Source: Kiloniellales bacterium (lineage in GTDB: Bacteria > Pseudomonadota > Alphaproteobacteria > Kiloniellales > JAKSBE01). From it: a DNA stretch of 64,000 nucleotides. Of this stretch, positions 1-9,309 are shown piece after piece (the first letter of the stretch is position 1; every line of letters starts with the position of its first letter). Position numbers and translations under genes: made by a program. The notes below the pieces were generated by a model. That model saw only the letters and a list, made by a program, of their open reading frames with translations, made no database searches and was not told the origin of the DNA. The stretch covers positions 31,396 through 95,395 of the forward strand of contig JASJBF010000006.1 of the NCBI GenBank assembly GCA_030066685.1. Reading direction: 5' to 3'.

Positions 1-891
1 GATGCGGTAGAGGGTGATCGCCTTGCCGAAGACCTTGGCGCCGGCGACGATCAGGAGGATCGTCACCGTGGTCTTCATGGCCTCCAGGGTCGCCTCCTTC
101 AACATGGTCCAGGTCAGGGTGCGCAGGATCACGCCGGTGATGACCAGGGCGGCGGCGAAGCCGACGGCGGCGGCCTCGGTCGGGGTGAAGGCGCCGGCGT
201 AGATGCCCCAGATGATCAGAGCGGCCAGGCCGAAGGTCGGCAGGGCGCGGACCGCCGTGGTCCGGCGCTCGGCCCAGCCGGCCTTGGGCTGCGGCTCATA
301 GCTGGCGCTGAAGCGCGCGTAGAGCATCGAGAAGCCGATGAAGAGCGCGATCAGCAGCAGGCCGGGCCCGATCCCGGCGAGGAAGAGCGCGATCACCGAT
401 TCCTCGGTGATGAAGCCGAAGACGATCATCGGGATCGAGGGCGGGATCAGGATCCCCAGGGTGCCGCCGGCGGCCAGCAGGCCGAGGACGAAGGGCCGCG
501 GATAGCCGCGCCGGATCATCTCGGGGATCGCCACGGTGCCGATGGTCGCCGCGGTCGCGACCGAGGAGCCGGAGATCGCGGCGAAGATGCCGCAGGACAC
601 CACCGTGGCGACCGCCAGGCCGCCGGGCCAATGGCCGACCCAGGCCTGGACCGCGGCGAAGAGGTCGCGCCCGACCCCGCCCTTCAGCAGCACGTTGGAC
701 ATCAGCAGGAAGAGCGGCACCGCCAGCAGGATGAAGTTGTCGAGGGTGCTGAGCAGGCCCTGCGGCACCATGAGCGGCGAGAAGCCGCCCAGTTCCAGCA
801 TCAGGTAGCCCAGGCCGCCCAGGGCGAAGGCGACCGGGATCCCGACCAGCAGCAGGACGAAGAGGGCGAGCAGGACCAGGGCGGCGGTCAT
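1..891 (-). CDS. dctM: TRAP transporter large permease, DctM type (C-terminus beyond window)
   Basis: Large membrane subunit of a tripartite ATP-independent periplasmic transporter; it forms the ion-coupled channel for an organic acid or similar solute in the inner membrane. I translated 297 residues from the ATG at 891; the frame is still open at base 1, so about a third of the usual ~430 residues is missing. Visible are strongly hydrophobic helices, the motif VPLFLLMSNVLLKGG, the family-typical ISGSSVATAATIG and the GTLGILIPPSIPMI re-entrant region. It begins 4 bases after the dctQ stop, so dctP-dctQ-dctM form one operon. The family is certain; the substrate cannot be told from this subunit. 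Confidence 0.93.
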   Translation of the reverse strand, partial: MTAALVLLALFVLLLVGIPVAFALGGLGYLMLELGGFSPLMVPQGLLSTLDNFILLAVPLFLLMSNVLLKGGVGRDLFAAVQAWVGHWPGGLAVATVVSCGIFAAISGSSVATAATIGTVAIPEMIRRGYPRPFVLGLLAAGGTLGILIPPSIPMIVFGFITEESVIALFLAGIGPGLLLIALFIGFSMLYARFSASYEPQPKAGWAERRTTAVRALPTFGLAALIIWGIYAGAFTPTEAAAVGFAAALVITGVILRTLTWTMLKEATLEAMKTTVTILLIVAGAKVFGKAITLYRI

Positions 892-895
892 GGCC

Positions 896-1402
896 TCAGG
901 CCTCGCCCGAACCCTCGGTCTCGGCCGGGGCGCCGTGGCGCAGCACGCGCTGGAGCTCGGCCAGGCACTGCAGCAGGAGCACCAGGAAGCCGAGGGGGAT
1001 CACCACCTCGCTCCACCAGTTCGGGATGTTGAGCATGGTGCCGGTCGAGCGGCCGCGCTCGAAGGAATCGTAGGCGATGAACCAGCCGTGCCAGGCGGCG
1101 ACCGCCGAGAAGCCGGCGATGAAGACCAGGGTGAAGGCCTCGCAGGCCTGGCGGCCGCGGTTGCCCAGGCGGGCGGTCAGCAGGGTGATCCGGATGTGCG
1201 CGCGTTGGCGCAGCAGGGTCGCCATGGCGATGAAGCTGCCCCAGAGCAGCAGGAGCTGCGAGAGCTCGGCGGCCCAGATCGTCGGCGCGTTGAAGAGATA
1301 GCGGGCCAGCACCTCGTAGGTGATCATGGCGCCGGTCAGGAAGAACAGCCAGGCGGCGAGGTGGCCGAGGAAGTCGGCCGCGCGGTCAATGAGACGCAGC
1401 AA
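896..1402 (-). CDS. dctQ: TRAP transporter small permease, DctQ type
   Basis: Small four-helix membrane subunit that pairs with DctM. The 168-residue product has the family's RYLF segment after the first helix, the WAAELSQLLLLWG motif and a later helix VVIPLGFLVLLLQC. The reading frame runs far upstream into dctP, so the start was chosen by family length: a TTG at 1402, preceded by AAGGGA at about 1412-1417. No ATG fits before the first helix. It lies between dctP and dctM and directly follows the hairpin at 1426-1449. Family assignment is sure; the TTG start is a moderate inference. Confidence 0.85.
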   Translation of the reverse strand: MLRLIDRAADFLGHLAAWLFFLTGAMITYEVLARYLFNAPTIWAAELSQLLLLWGSFIAMATLLRQRAHIRITLLTARLGNRGRQACEAFTLVFIAGFSAVAAWHGWFIAYDSFERGRSTGTMLNIPNWWSEVVIPLGFLVLLLQCLAELQRVLRHGAPAETEGSGEA

Positions 1403-1425
1403 GCCCTTGGTCCCTTGGGCGTGGC

Positions 1426-1449
1426 GGGGCTGGCCGCTCGGCCAGCCCC
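1426..1449 (-). terminator. Intra-operon stem-loop between dctP and dctQ
   Basis: A perfect 10-base-pair stem, GGGGCTGGCC / GGCCAGCCCC, with a 4-base loop lies 18 bases after the dctP stop and 23 bases before the proposed dctQ start. It has no T-tract. Hairpins at this place in transporter operons commonly let the abundant binding protein be made in excess over the membrane subunits, by partial termination or by protecting the 3' end of the dctP message. That role is inferred here. Confidence 0.6.
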
Positions 1450-1467
1450 GCAGGTATCTGAGGGTCC

Positions 1468-2472
1468 TCAGTTGGTGCCGCGCAGTTCTTCGGCCGCCTT
1501 CAGGAGCTGCTCGCCCAGGGCGCCGGCCGAGGCCTTGTACTGCTGGACCACCGGGTCTGCGCCCTTGCGCCAGGCGGCGACCTCGGCGGCCGAGAGCTCG
1601 ACCACCGTCATGCCTTCTTTCCTGGCCGCTTCGTAGGCCTCCGCCTCGATCCGGGCGATGTCGTCGCGTACCGCGACGTCGGACTTTTCGGCGGCGGCAG
1701 TGATGATGTCCTTGTGGTTCTGGGGCAGGCCGGTCCAGAAGGCTTCGTTGACCAGGACGACGAATTCGATGTCGGCGTGGTTGGTCACGGTGATGGTGTC
1801 CATGACCTCCCAGAGCTTGCGCGACCTGACCCCGGAGACGCCGGTCATGCCGACGTCGACCGTGCCGCGCTGGTAGGCGAGGTACTGCTCGGAGCCGGAG
1901 ATCAAGGTAGGCGCCGCGCCGACGGCCTCCATGAAGGTGCCCAGGGTCTTGCCGAAGACCCGGACCTTCTTGTTCTTGATCTCGTCCGGGGTGCGCACCG
2001 GCGCGCCCTTGGACAGCATGATCGCGCCGCCATAGGCCTGCCACCAAAGCACCCGGCTGCCGGTGCCAAGGATGGCCTCGTCGATCGGCCCGCGGATCGG
2101 GCTGCCCTTGACGGTCGCCGCGCGGACCAAGGATTCGGAGTTGAACATGAAGGGCAGGTAGAAGATGTCGACCGCCGGGATGTCGCCGACGAAGCGGGTC
2201 AGCGAGGCCACGCCCATTTCGATGGCCCCGGAGCCGACCGCCTGCGGGACCTCCTTGTCCTTGTAAAGCTGAGCGGAGTCGTAGATCTGCACCTCGATCT
2301 CGCCGCCCGAGGCCTTCTCCGCCTCCTCTTTGAACAGCAGCAGGTTTTGGCCCAGGTGGCTCTTCAAGGGCAGCTGCAGCGAGATGCGCAGCGTTGTCTC
2401 GGCGGCCTCCGGGCTGCCGCTCGCCAGGAGTGCCGCGGTGACACCCAGGCAGGCGATGGTCTTGCGAATCAT
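1468..2472 (-). CDS. dctP: TRAP transporter solute-binding protein, DctP type
   Basis: Periplasmic binding protein that captures the substrate and delivers it to DctQM. The 334-residue product starts at the ATG at 2472, 7 bases after AGGGGAGG, and opens with a Sec signal peptide (MIRKTIACLGV..., likely cleaved near PEAAE). Family features follow: KSHLGQNLLLFKEEAEKASGG, the VFGKTLGTFMEA segment and the NEAFWTGLPQ motif. A longer open frame upstream (to 2550) lacks a ribosome site and was not used. It is first in the operon. The ligand is unknown; DctP-type proteins bind C4-dicarboxylates, keto acids, sugar acids and others. Confidence 0.93.
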   Translation of the reverse strand: MIRKTIACLGVTAALLASGSPEAAETTLRISLQLPLKSHLGQNLLLFKEEAEKASGGEIEVQIYDSAQLYKDKEVPQAVGSGAIEMGVASLTRFVGDIPAVDIFYLPFMFNSESLVRAATVKGSPIRGPIDEAILGTGSRVLWWQAYGGAIMLSKGAPVRTPDEIKNKKVRVFGKTLGTFMEAVGAAPTLISGSEQYLAYQRGTVDVGMTGVSGVRSRKLWEVMDTITVTNHADIEFVVLVNEAFWTGLPQNHKDIITAAAEKSDVAVRDDIARIEAEAYEAARKEGMTVVELSAAEVAAWRKGADPVVQQYKASAGALGEQLLKAAEELRGTN

Positions 2473-2588
2473 GTCTTTGCCTCCCCTCGCATGGTCCGTT
2501 TCTTGGTTTCTGGCCTGTGGCGGCAATAATCTAGCACCCTTGGCGGGCAAAGCGATTGCGAATACAGACCATGAAGTACCGTGTCGAT

Positions 2589-2601
2589 AGGATGATATCC
2601 T
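2589..2601. promoter_or_regulatory. Hyphenated palindrome in the dctP/Lrp-like divergent region
   Basis: The 13-base sequence AGGATGATATCCT has 5-base inverted arms around GAT. It lies between the divergent dctP gene and the Lrp-like remnant, 22 bases before the latter's ATG. The place fits an operator for the divergent pair, but the arms are short and chance is possible. Confidence 0.25.
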
Positions 2602-2622
2602 GAATTCTAGGGAGTCTCTCGG

Positions 2623-2835
2623 ATGGATGACCTAGACTTCGGGATTCTCTGCGTGCTTCAGGACAGGCCGGAAGCGTCGATGGGGGATCTCGGCGAAAGG
2701 GTCGGGCTCAGCCACAGGCTTTGCCGGCGCCGGGTGAAGCGCCGAGCCGAGCCGGATAGGCCGGCACAGGTCCGCACGGACGGGATACGCGCGGTCGGCG
2801 CAGCCGGCGACGGGTCTTGTGAGGGGAAAGCGTGA
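2623..2835 (+). pseudogene. Lrp/AsnC-family regulator remnant (N-terminal HTH only)
   Basis: A 70-residue frame starting at ATG 2623. Residues 1-38 match the start of Lrp/AsnC regulators: DDLDFGILCVLQDRPEASM, then GDLGERVGLS, then RRRVKR, that is, the first helix, the recognition helix and its wing. The family is normally about 150 residues with a ligand-binding RAM domain; after RRRVKR the similarity stops and the frame turns arginine-rich and ends. A -1 frame continues with weakly Lrp-like residues, so a frameshift followed by decay is likely. Divergent placement from dctP is typical for a local transporter regulator. It could still make a short HTH peptide; I favour a dead gene. Confidence 0.5.
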
Positions 2836-2868
2836 TCCGGGGCTATTTTCTGCCCGGGCAGGGCCGTG

Positions 2869-2888
2869 GGGCGCCCTTGCGGGCGCCC
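2869..2888 (-). terminator. Hairpin downstream of the zinc-ribbon gene
   Basis: GGGCGCCC-TTGC-GGGCGCCC forms a perfect 8-base-pair stem starting 12 bases past the stop of the minus-strand gene at 2900. No T-run follows on either strand, so it is terminator-like rather than a canonical intrinsic terminator. Confidence 0.45.
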
Positions 2889-2899
2889 GCAGCTGCGTC

Positions 2900-3070
2900 T
2901 CAGGCAGCGAGACTGGAATCGTTCCAGGCGGCGGTCTGCTTGCAGTCCTTGCAAACCCGTTCACCGGCCCAAGCGCTGGTGAAGTCCTTGCGGCACATCA
3001 GACACTTGCGGCTCTTGGCAACGTATTCCTTATCCGGCTCTGGCTTCTTGTTCTTGCTTGAGTCACTCAT
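2900..3070 (-). CDS. Small zinc-ribbon protein
   Basis: A 56-residue protein with two CxxC knuckles: C23-x2-C26 (CLMC) and C40-x2-C43 (CKDC), separated by an aromatic segment SAWAGERV. This is a classic structural zinc ribbon, and very similar tiny proteins occur in many alphaproteobacteria. The N-terminal 20 residues are charged and probably disordered. I chose the inner ATG at 3070 because the ribbon protein family begins close to the first knuckle; an upstream ATG at 3097 would add nine residues. The gene is monocistronic. Its function is not known; nucleic-acid or protein binding is the usual guess for such ribbons. Confidence 0.75.
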   Translation of the reverse strand: MSDSSKNKKPEPDKEYVAKSRKCLMCRKDFTSAWAGERVCKDCKQTAAWNDSSLAA

Positions 3071-4650
<1,580 letters not shown>

Positions 4651-4678
4651 ACCCAGTCGGCAGACGACCCCCAGGGCG

Positions 4679-4703
4679 AGGGCGGTCCGCGGGGCCGCCC
4701 TTT
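4679..4703 (+). terminator. Terminator after mreB
   Basis: AGGGCGGTCC-GCG-GGGCCGCCCT makes a 10-base-pair stem (one G-T wobble) 28 bases after the mreB stop, followed by TT and then CG. The T-run is short, so it is a moderate-strength terminator candidate. It supports mreB being transcribed alone. Confidence 0.6.
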
Positions 4704-4884
4704 CGTGTCGCGCGCTTCCGGAATCCGCCGAAGGCCGGCCTCTGCGCCGCTCTGCGGTCAGGGTCACGGAAAACGCACAGCCCCAGCCTAGACATTCGTT
4801 AACCATAACCCCTTATGTTGCGGCGCAGCACGTTTGAGCGCCGGACTCCCGGCCCGATCGAAGATTGCGGAGAGGGTTCCACGC

Positions 4885-5997
4885 ATGGCAGCAAAGAGCA
4901 CCGCTCGACGGCAGCCCGCTAAACCTGACGCGAAGCCCAAGACCGCGCGCAAGGGCCGCGCCGAAACCCCGCCTGCCCGCAGGCCGCGGGTCGAGGCCGC
5001 CCGCCGCCCGGGCGTGGTCAAGCCGATCAACCTCGCCCTGCAGGGCGGCGGGGCGCACGGCGCCTTCACTTGGGGCGTGCTGGACCGGCTGCTGGAAGAC
5101 GGCCGAACCTTCTTCGATGGGGTGAGCGGGACCAGCGCCGGTGCCTTCAATGCCGTGGCCCTCGCGGCCGGCCTGCAGACGGGCGGCGCGGAGGGCGCCC
5201 GGGAGAAGCTCGAGGCCCTGTGGCGGGCGGCCTCCGATGCCGCTCGGCTCTTGCCGCTGCGCGGCTCGCGCTCGAGCCATTTCGCATTCGACCTCATGAC
5301 CCGCGTTATCTCGCCCTACCAGTTCAATCCCATGGATCTCAATCCGCTTCGGGGGCTCCTGGAGGACGCGGTCGACTTCGCCGCCCTGCGCCGGGCCGCG
5401 ACCGTCAAGCTCTTCGTCGCCGCGACCGAGGTCGCCAGCGGCCGGGCGCGGATCTTCGAGACCCGGGAGATCTCGGTCGACGTTGTCCTGGCCTCAGCCT
5501 GCCTGCCGCAGCTGCACCACGCGGTGAAGATCGGCCGGCACCACTACTGGGACGGCGGCTTTTCGGCCAATCCGGCGATCCTGCCGGTGATCGAAGCCTG
5601 CGAGACACCGGATACCCTGATCGTCCAGCTCAACCCGGACAGCGACGCCGAGCTGCCGACCCGGGCCGGCGAGATCACCGCGCGGATGATGCGCATGACC
5701 TTCAACCAGCCCTTCCGCCGCGAGATCGAGACCATAGAGCTCTGCCGCCGGGTGGCGCGCGAGGGCATTGCGATCGGCGGCCGCCTGCGCCGCCGGGTCA
5801 AGCGGCATCGCTTCCACCTCATCGAGGCGGCGCCCTACACCAAGGACCTGGAGGAGCACAGCCGCCTGACCCCGGATTGGGACCTGCTGTGCCACCTGCG
5901 CGACTGCGGCCGCCGTGCCGCCGAGGCCTGGCTGAAGAAGCAGCACCGCCAGGTCGGCTACAACGCGACCGTCGACCTGGCCCAGAAGTTCCTTTAG
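4885..5997 (+). CDS. Patatin-like phospholipase
   Basis: Predicted serine lipid acyl hydrolase of the bacterial patatin family (370 residues). The oxyanion glycine motif ALQGGGAHGAF is at residues 51-61, the nucleophile elbow GTSAG gives Ser84, and the catalytic aspartate is in WDGG (Asp223), so the dyad is complete. The first ~45 residues are lysine/arginine/proline-rich and low complexity, an unusual basic tail. I use the ATG at 4885, which follows GAGAGGG; an upstream ATG at 4834 lacks a ribosome site. It is a clear paralogue of the gene at 60027-61112: both share SPYQ(F/Y)N..DLNPLR and CLP.LHHAV. No signal peptide is seen; the substrate is unknown. Confidence 0.9.
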   Translation: MAAKSTARRQPAKPDAKPKTARKGRAETPPARRPRVEAARRPGVVKPINLALQGGGAHGAFTWGVLDRLLEDGRTFFDGVSGTSAGAFNAVALAAGLQTGGAEGAREKLEALWRAASDAARLLPLRGSRSSHFAFDLMTRVISPYQFNPMDLNPLRGLLEDAVDFAALRRAATVKLFVAATEVASGRARIFETREISVDVVLASACLPQLHHAVKIGRHHYWDGGFSANPAILPVIEACETPDTLIVQLNPDSDAELPTRAGEITARMMRMTFNQPFRREIETIELCRRVAREGIAIGGRLRRRVKRHRFHLIEAAPYTKDLEEHSRLTPDWDLLCHLRDCGRRAAEAWLKKQHRQVGYNATVDLAQKFL

Positions 5998-6010
5998 GCC
6001 GGCAGGCGGC

Positions 6011-6850
6011 TCAGGCGCCCAGCCGTGCCTCGGCGTAGCCCTTGATGGCGGCGGCCAGGGTATCGAGGTCGGCGCGCAGGCGGCCAAAGCCCGGACCCCG
6101 GGCGAAGCTGACCTCGTCCATGTAGAGCCGACGGTTGATCTCGATCTGCAGACTGTGGCGGCCCTTGGACGGCTCGGCGTAGCGCTGGACCAGCTCGACC
6201 CCCTTGTAGGGGTCGTTCAGCTTGACCCGATAGCCGAGAGCCGTCAGCTCAGCGGCGACGAAGCGGGTGAAGGCCGGGTCGCAGGAGCTGCCGTCCCGGT
6301 CGCCAAGGACGAAGTCGGCGCGAGCCGCCGGGCCGTCGGGGGTGGTCTCGTCGCCCATGGCCGGCATGGAATGGCAGTTGAGGTGCCAGACCTGCCCGAA
6401 GCGGCCGTGCGCCGCGTCCAGGAGCTCCTGCAGGGCGGCGTGATAGGGTTGCCAGCAGGTCTCGATCCGGCGCTGCACCTCGGCGACGGTCAGCTTGCGG
6501 TCGTAGATCTCGCCCAGGCCGCGCAGCCGGCGCCAGATCAGGCCGACGCCGCGCTCGGTCTTGTCGCCCGGCCACGTGGTGCCGGGCCAGGGTCCGTCGA
6601 TCATGTCGCGGTCCAGGTCCTCCAGCGCCCGATTGGGATCGATGTAGCTGCGCGGGAAGAGCGCGTGCAGCAGGGGCGCGCCCAACCGCACCACGCCGGC
6701 AAAGAGTGCTTCGACGTGGCTGTCCTCGGCCTGGCGCAGGATCTGGCGGTCGATCCGGTGGTCGAAGTCCGGCGGATAGTCGCGGCCGCTGTGCGGGCTG
6801 TCGAAGACCAACGGGGTGTCGATCTCGGCGGGGCGCTCGACCCGGATCAT
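6011..6850 (-). CDS. N-formylglutamate amidohydrolase family protein
   Basis: Members hydrolyse N-formylglutamate to glutamate and formate (last step of one histidine-degradation route) or related N-acyl amino acids, using a metal site. The 279-residue product begins IRVERPAEIDTPLVFDSPHS, carries the SPHSGRDYP motif, the conserved WHLNCHSMPAMG metal-binding segment and LQIEINRRLYMDE near the end. The ATG at 6850 was chosen by homology; the frame is open to 7021 but those residues look non-coding. No other hut genes are nearby, so histidine use is not established. It converges on the patatin gene with a 13-base gap. Confidence 0.88.
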   Translation of the reverse strand: MIRVERPAEIDTPLVFDSPHSGRDYPPDFDHRIDRQILRQAEDSHVEALFAGVVRLGAPLLHALFPRSYIDPNRALEDLDRDMIDGPWPGTTWPGDKTERGVGLIWRRLRGLGEIYDRKLTVAEVQRRIETCWQPYHAALQELLDAAHGRFGQVWHLNCHSMPAMGDETTPDGPAARADFVLGDRDGSSCDPAFTRFVAAELTALGYRVKLNDPYKGVELVQRYAEPSKGRHSLQIEINRRLYMDEVSFARGPGFGRLRADLDTLAAAIKGYAEARLGA

Positions 6851-7083
6851 GACGAGATCCCGGGGGCGGGCGTCGGTGCTGCCATGCCGGGCCCAGCTGC
6901 CGGCATTGGCTTGGTGACGTCCCTGCCGCTCTGGCCCCTGTGCATGGCGCTCCGCCGTCACCCGAAAAACGGATCCCCGCCATCCCGGTTCGATGGTGGC
7001 GGGCCCCCGGTCCAGGGTCATGTTAGCCAGGCTTTGACAGGGCTCTCAAGCGGGGCGGGCGCCGCGCTCGCACTCGTTGTGGG

Positions 7084-7284
7084 CTAGGCTTGGGGCTGCT
7101 CCGAGAAGCTGTCGACCGAGAGCTCGGCGGCAGGATCCTTGACCACGAGCTCGGCGACCACCTCGCAGGTCTCGGCGAAGGCGGCCATATCGGCCTGCCC
7201 GTCGTCTTGCTGCGGACCGACGGCCCGGAAGAAGCGAGCGCATTCGCGCAGCAGCTGGGCGGCGAGTTCTGCGTGCGTTGCCAT
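7084..7284 (-). CDS. Small conserved alphaproteobacterial protein
   Basis: A 66-residue acidic, mostly helical protein. The layout (MATHAELAAQLLRE, then FFRAVG, then a helix ending VVAELVVKDP) resembles short uncharacterised proteins I recall from other Rhodospirillales-type genomes, which also pair ELA.LLR.A..FFR with VADLV.KDP. It has no signal peptide, membrane helix or cysteine-based metal site. It is transcribed in the same direction as the N-formylglutamate amidohydrolase gene, 233 bases upstream of it. The function is unknown. The conserved-looking pattern is the main reason to call it a gene. Confidence 0.6.
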   Translation of the reverse strand: MATHAELAAQLLRECARFFRAVGPQQDDGQADMAAFAETCEVVAELVVKDPAAELSVDSFSEQPQA

Positions 7285-7377
7285 GGCGCCACTGTCGACG
7301 GTTAAGGTAAAGAAAGCGTCAAGGCCGCGGGGATCGAGAGGGCCGGGCTTGCAACGGGCATTTCGGCTGTCCTGGCG

Positions 7378-7476
7378 AAATCAAACTGCGCTCAATCGGG
7401 ATCGACCGAACGCAGACAACTCGACCCACTTCATAGATACGGAGCCGCCTGTGTTCGATAGAACGCAGGCGGCTCC
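7378..7476 (+). repeat. Two-hairpin intergenic repeat, copy A
   Basis: This 99-base block aligns without gaps to 25467-25565. It opens with 18 of 19 identical bases, then a first hairpin (7386-7415, imperfect here, ends CTGCG/CGCAG), a 25-base linker that is only about half conserved, and a second hairpin (7441-7476) with arms GGAGCCGCCTGTGTTC and GAACGCAGGCGGCTCC around GATA. The outer stem differs from copy B on both arms in a matching way. It lies between two minus-strand genes and could end transcription of the PilJ-like gene, or be a REP/MITE-like mobile palindrome. Confidence 0.85.
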
Positions 7477-7555
7477 TGGGTCCGCCGCTCAGCTTGGTCC
7501 CGGCTTCGCGGCTCGCGAACCGGATCAGACGATGCGCGAGCCGCGAGCGGCGGGG

Positions 7556-8458
7556 TTAGAGCCTTGCGTACAAGCCGACGACTGCGTCCAGCTCGGACAT
7601 GAGCGTCGTGTCGAGGCTGGCGAGGTCGGCGATATCCTCCGGATCGATGTTGCGCGACGCCAGGGCGGTTTGCAGGATCGGTTTCAGCTCTCGCCAGAGA
7701 CTGTTGACCGACTTGAGCTGGGCCAGGATCTGCTGGTTCGGCGGCGGCATGAGGCGCTGCTCGTAGTCGCCGACCATTAGCCCCTGCAGGGTGGCCTCAA
7801 AGAGCTGCATGGAACGGGAAAGCTCCCGCCTTTGTTTCTGGGGGCTCTCGTTGTAGGCGATCAGCAGGAAGTCCTTGGACATCTTCTCGATTAGCATGCG
7901 CTGACGGTCGGCCTGATCGATGGCGATCTCCAGCATCGTGAAGACGCCGCCGCGTTTCGCGGCATTCTTGTAGGCCGACACCGTATCCGTCATGGCGGCG
8001 AGCAGCGGCAGGCTGATGTCCGACACGAGGCCGACCGAATCGCCGGCGGCCTCGGCAGAACTCGTGGCCTCCTGTAGCGCCTCGTGGAACAACGGCCACA
8101 GTTGCTCCACACGGGCGAGGCTTGCGAGAACCTCGGCATCTTCCGTGCCCTGAAGCGCAAGCTCCGGGTCGCCGTAGCGCAATCCCTTGAGAATCCGGTC
8201 AAATTTCTTGGAGTTGTAGCGCAGGTTTCTCTGGTTTTCGCGCTGGTTGTGCCCCAGGGCAAGAAGCAGCAGTTCCTTGCTCATGCGCTGGGTGATCATC
8301 CGCTGCCGGCCGGCGACATTGATCGTATGCTTGTAGTCGAACTTCTCTTGCGCAAAGGCCGGTTCCACAAGCGGGATCTTGGGGACCGCGCTTAGCAGCT
8401 CCGCCGACGACAGGGCGGCGGCGAGCGCGACGGAAACTAATAGGGGTTTCTTGTTCAT
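7556..8458 (-). CDS. Secreted protein with two PilJ-type sensor modules
   Basis: A 300-residue exported protein: residues 1-37 form a signal peptide ending AFAQ. It holds two copies of the type IV pili methyl-accepting chemotaxis N-terminal (PilJ/NarX-like) helix pair, with the signature RQRM at 51-54 and again at 185-188, each followed by a MSK(E/D) helix. In NarX-type kinases and PilJ receptors the module is the periplasmic ligand sensor; here no kinase, HAMP or methyl-accepting domain follows, so the protein is a free periplasmic double module. The neighbour upstream, on the same strand, is a PstS-like binding protein, suggesting a joint ligand-binding role. The ligand is unknown. Confidence 0.8.
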   Translation of the reverse strand: MNKKPLLVSVALAAALSSAELLSAVPKIPLVEPAFAQEKFDYKHTINVAGRQRMITQRMSKELLLLALGHNQRENQRNLRYNSKKFDRILKGLRYGDPELALQGTEDAEVLASLARVEQLWPLFHEALQEATSSAEAAGDSVGLVSDISLPLLAAMTDTVSAYKNAAKRGGVFTMLEIAIDQADRQRMLIEKMSKDFLLIAYNESPQKQRRELSRSMQLFEATLQGLMVGDYEQRLMPPPNQQILAQLKSVNSLWRELKPILQTALASRNIDPEDIADLASLDTTLMSELDAVVGLYARL

Positions 8459-8547
8459 GGCTCTTTTATACCTTTGTCTTGCGGTTTTGGGGCCTACCCC
8501 GGGGGACGGTGGGCATTGACTGCCGGCTCACTCCACCGAGGGCCTGC

Positions 8548-9309
8548 CTAGAGGCCCTTGGCGACGGCGCGAATGGCGGCGACCACCTTGGCGACGCTCT
8601 CTTTCGTCTCGCCGCGGGTGACCAGGAACAAGGGCTGCTTGATCGCTCTATCGGTCTCGATGATACGGACCGAGTCGTTCGCTTGATGGCGCGCGACGAT
8701 CCCGAGCCCGCCGGGCGAGCGCTTCACCCTGCGCACGACGACGGCGGTGGTGATCGCGTCGTTCGCGTTCACCAGTTCGGTGCCGTCCTTCTTGAGCTCT
8801 TTTTCGACCATCGTGCGAACGCCGCCGCCCGAGCTTTCGGCAAAGATCTCTATGGCAAGGTCCGCGCCGCCAACCTGCTTCCAGTTCGTGATCTTGCCGG
8901 CCATGATGTCGACAAGCTGCTGGAAGCTGAGTTTCTTGACGGGGTTCTTCTTGCTGACCACGAAGGCAACCTGGGCGTTGCCGAGCTCGTGCACCGTGAA
9001 CTGGCTTCCATCGATCCTGCCGTTGCCCTTCTTCTCAAGCTTCTTGATCACGGCTTCCAAAGGGGCCGAAATCATGGCGATTTCGGCGGAACCTGAAACC
9101 AGGGCCAAGAGGCCCCGGCCACTGCCGACGGCGGAGATCCGGAGAAGCTGGCCTGACTGCTGCTCGATTGCCTCGGCATTCGGGTCGACCACGGCGCTGG
9201 ATACGGTCGTCGATCCGGAGATGCTGACTTCGGCGGCCAGCGCTGGGGTGGTGGAGCCGGCGAGCAGCCCCGCCATAGCCAAGCCAAAGGCGATGACCTT
9301 TCTCAACAT
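8548..9309 (-). CDS. PstS-like periplasmic substrate-binding protein
   Basis: A 253-residue protein with a signal peptide ending TPALA and the phosphate-binding-protein-like fold: the SGSTTVSS N-terminal anion loop, SGRGLLALVSGSAEIAM and FAESSGGGVR. It resembles PstS-like proteins that bind phosphate or another oxyanion, but the family is broad. I chose ATG 9309, set 4 bases after GGGGAAC; an ATG 12 bases upstream is too close to lack that site. No pstCAB genes are near, so it is probably not the transport PstS. It lies 89 bases before the PilJ-like gene on the same strand and may be co-transcribed with it. Confidence 0.8.
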   Translation of the reverse strand: MLRKVIAFGLAMAGLLAGSTTPALAAEVSISGSTTVSSAVVDPNAEAIEQQSGQLLRISAVGSGRGLLALVSGSAEIAMISAPLEAVIKKLEKKGNGRIDGSQFTVHELGNAQVAFVVSKKNPVKKLSFQQLVDIMAGKITNWKQVGGADLAIEIFAESSGGGVRTMVEKELKKDGTELVNANDAITTAVVVRRVKRSPGGLGIVARHQANDSVRIIETDRAIKQPLFLVTRGETKESVAKVVAAIRAVAKGL

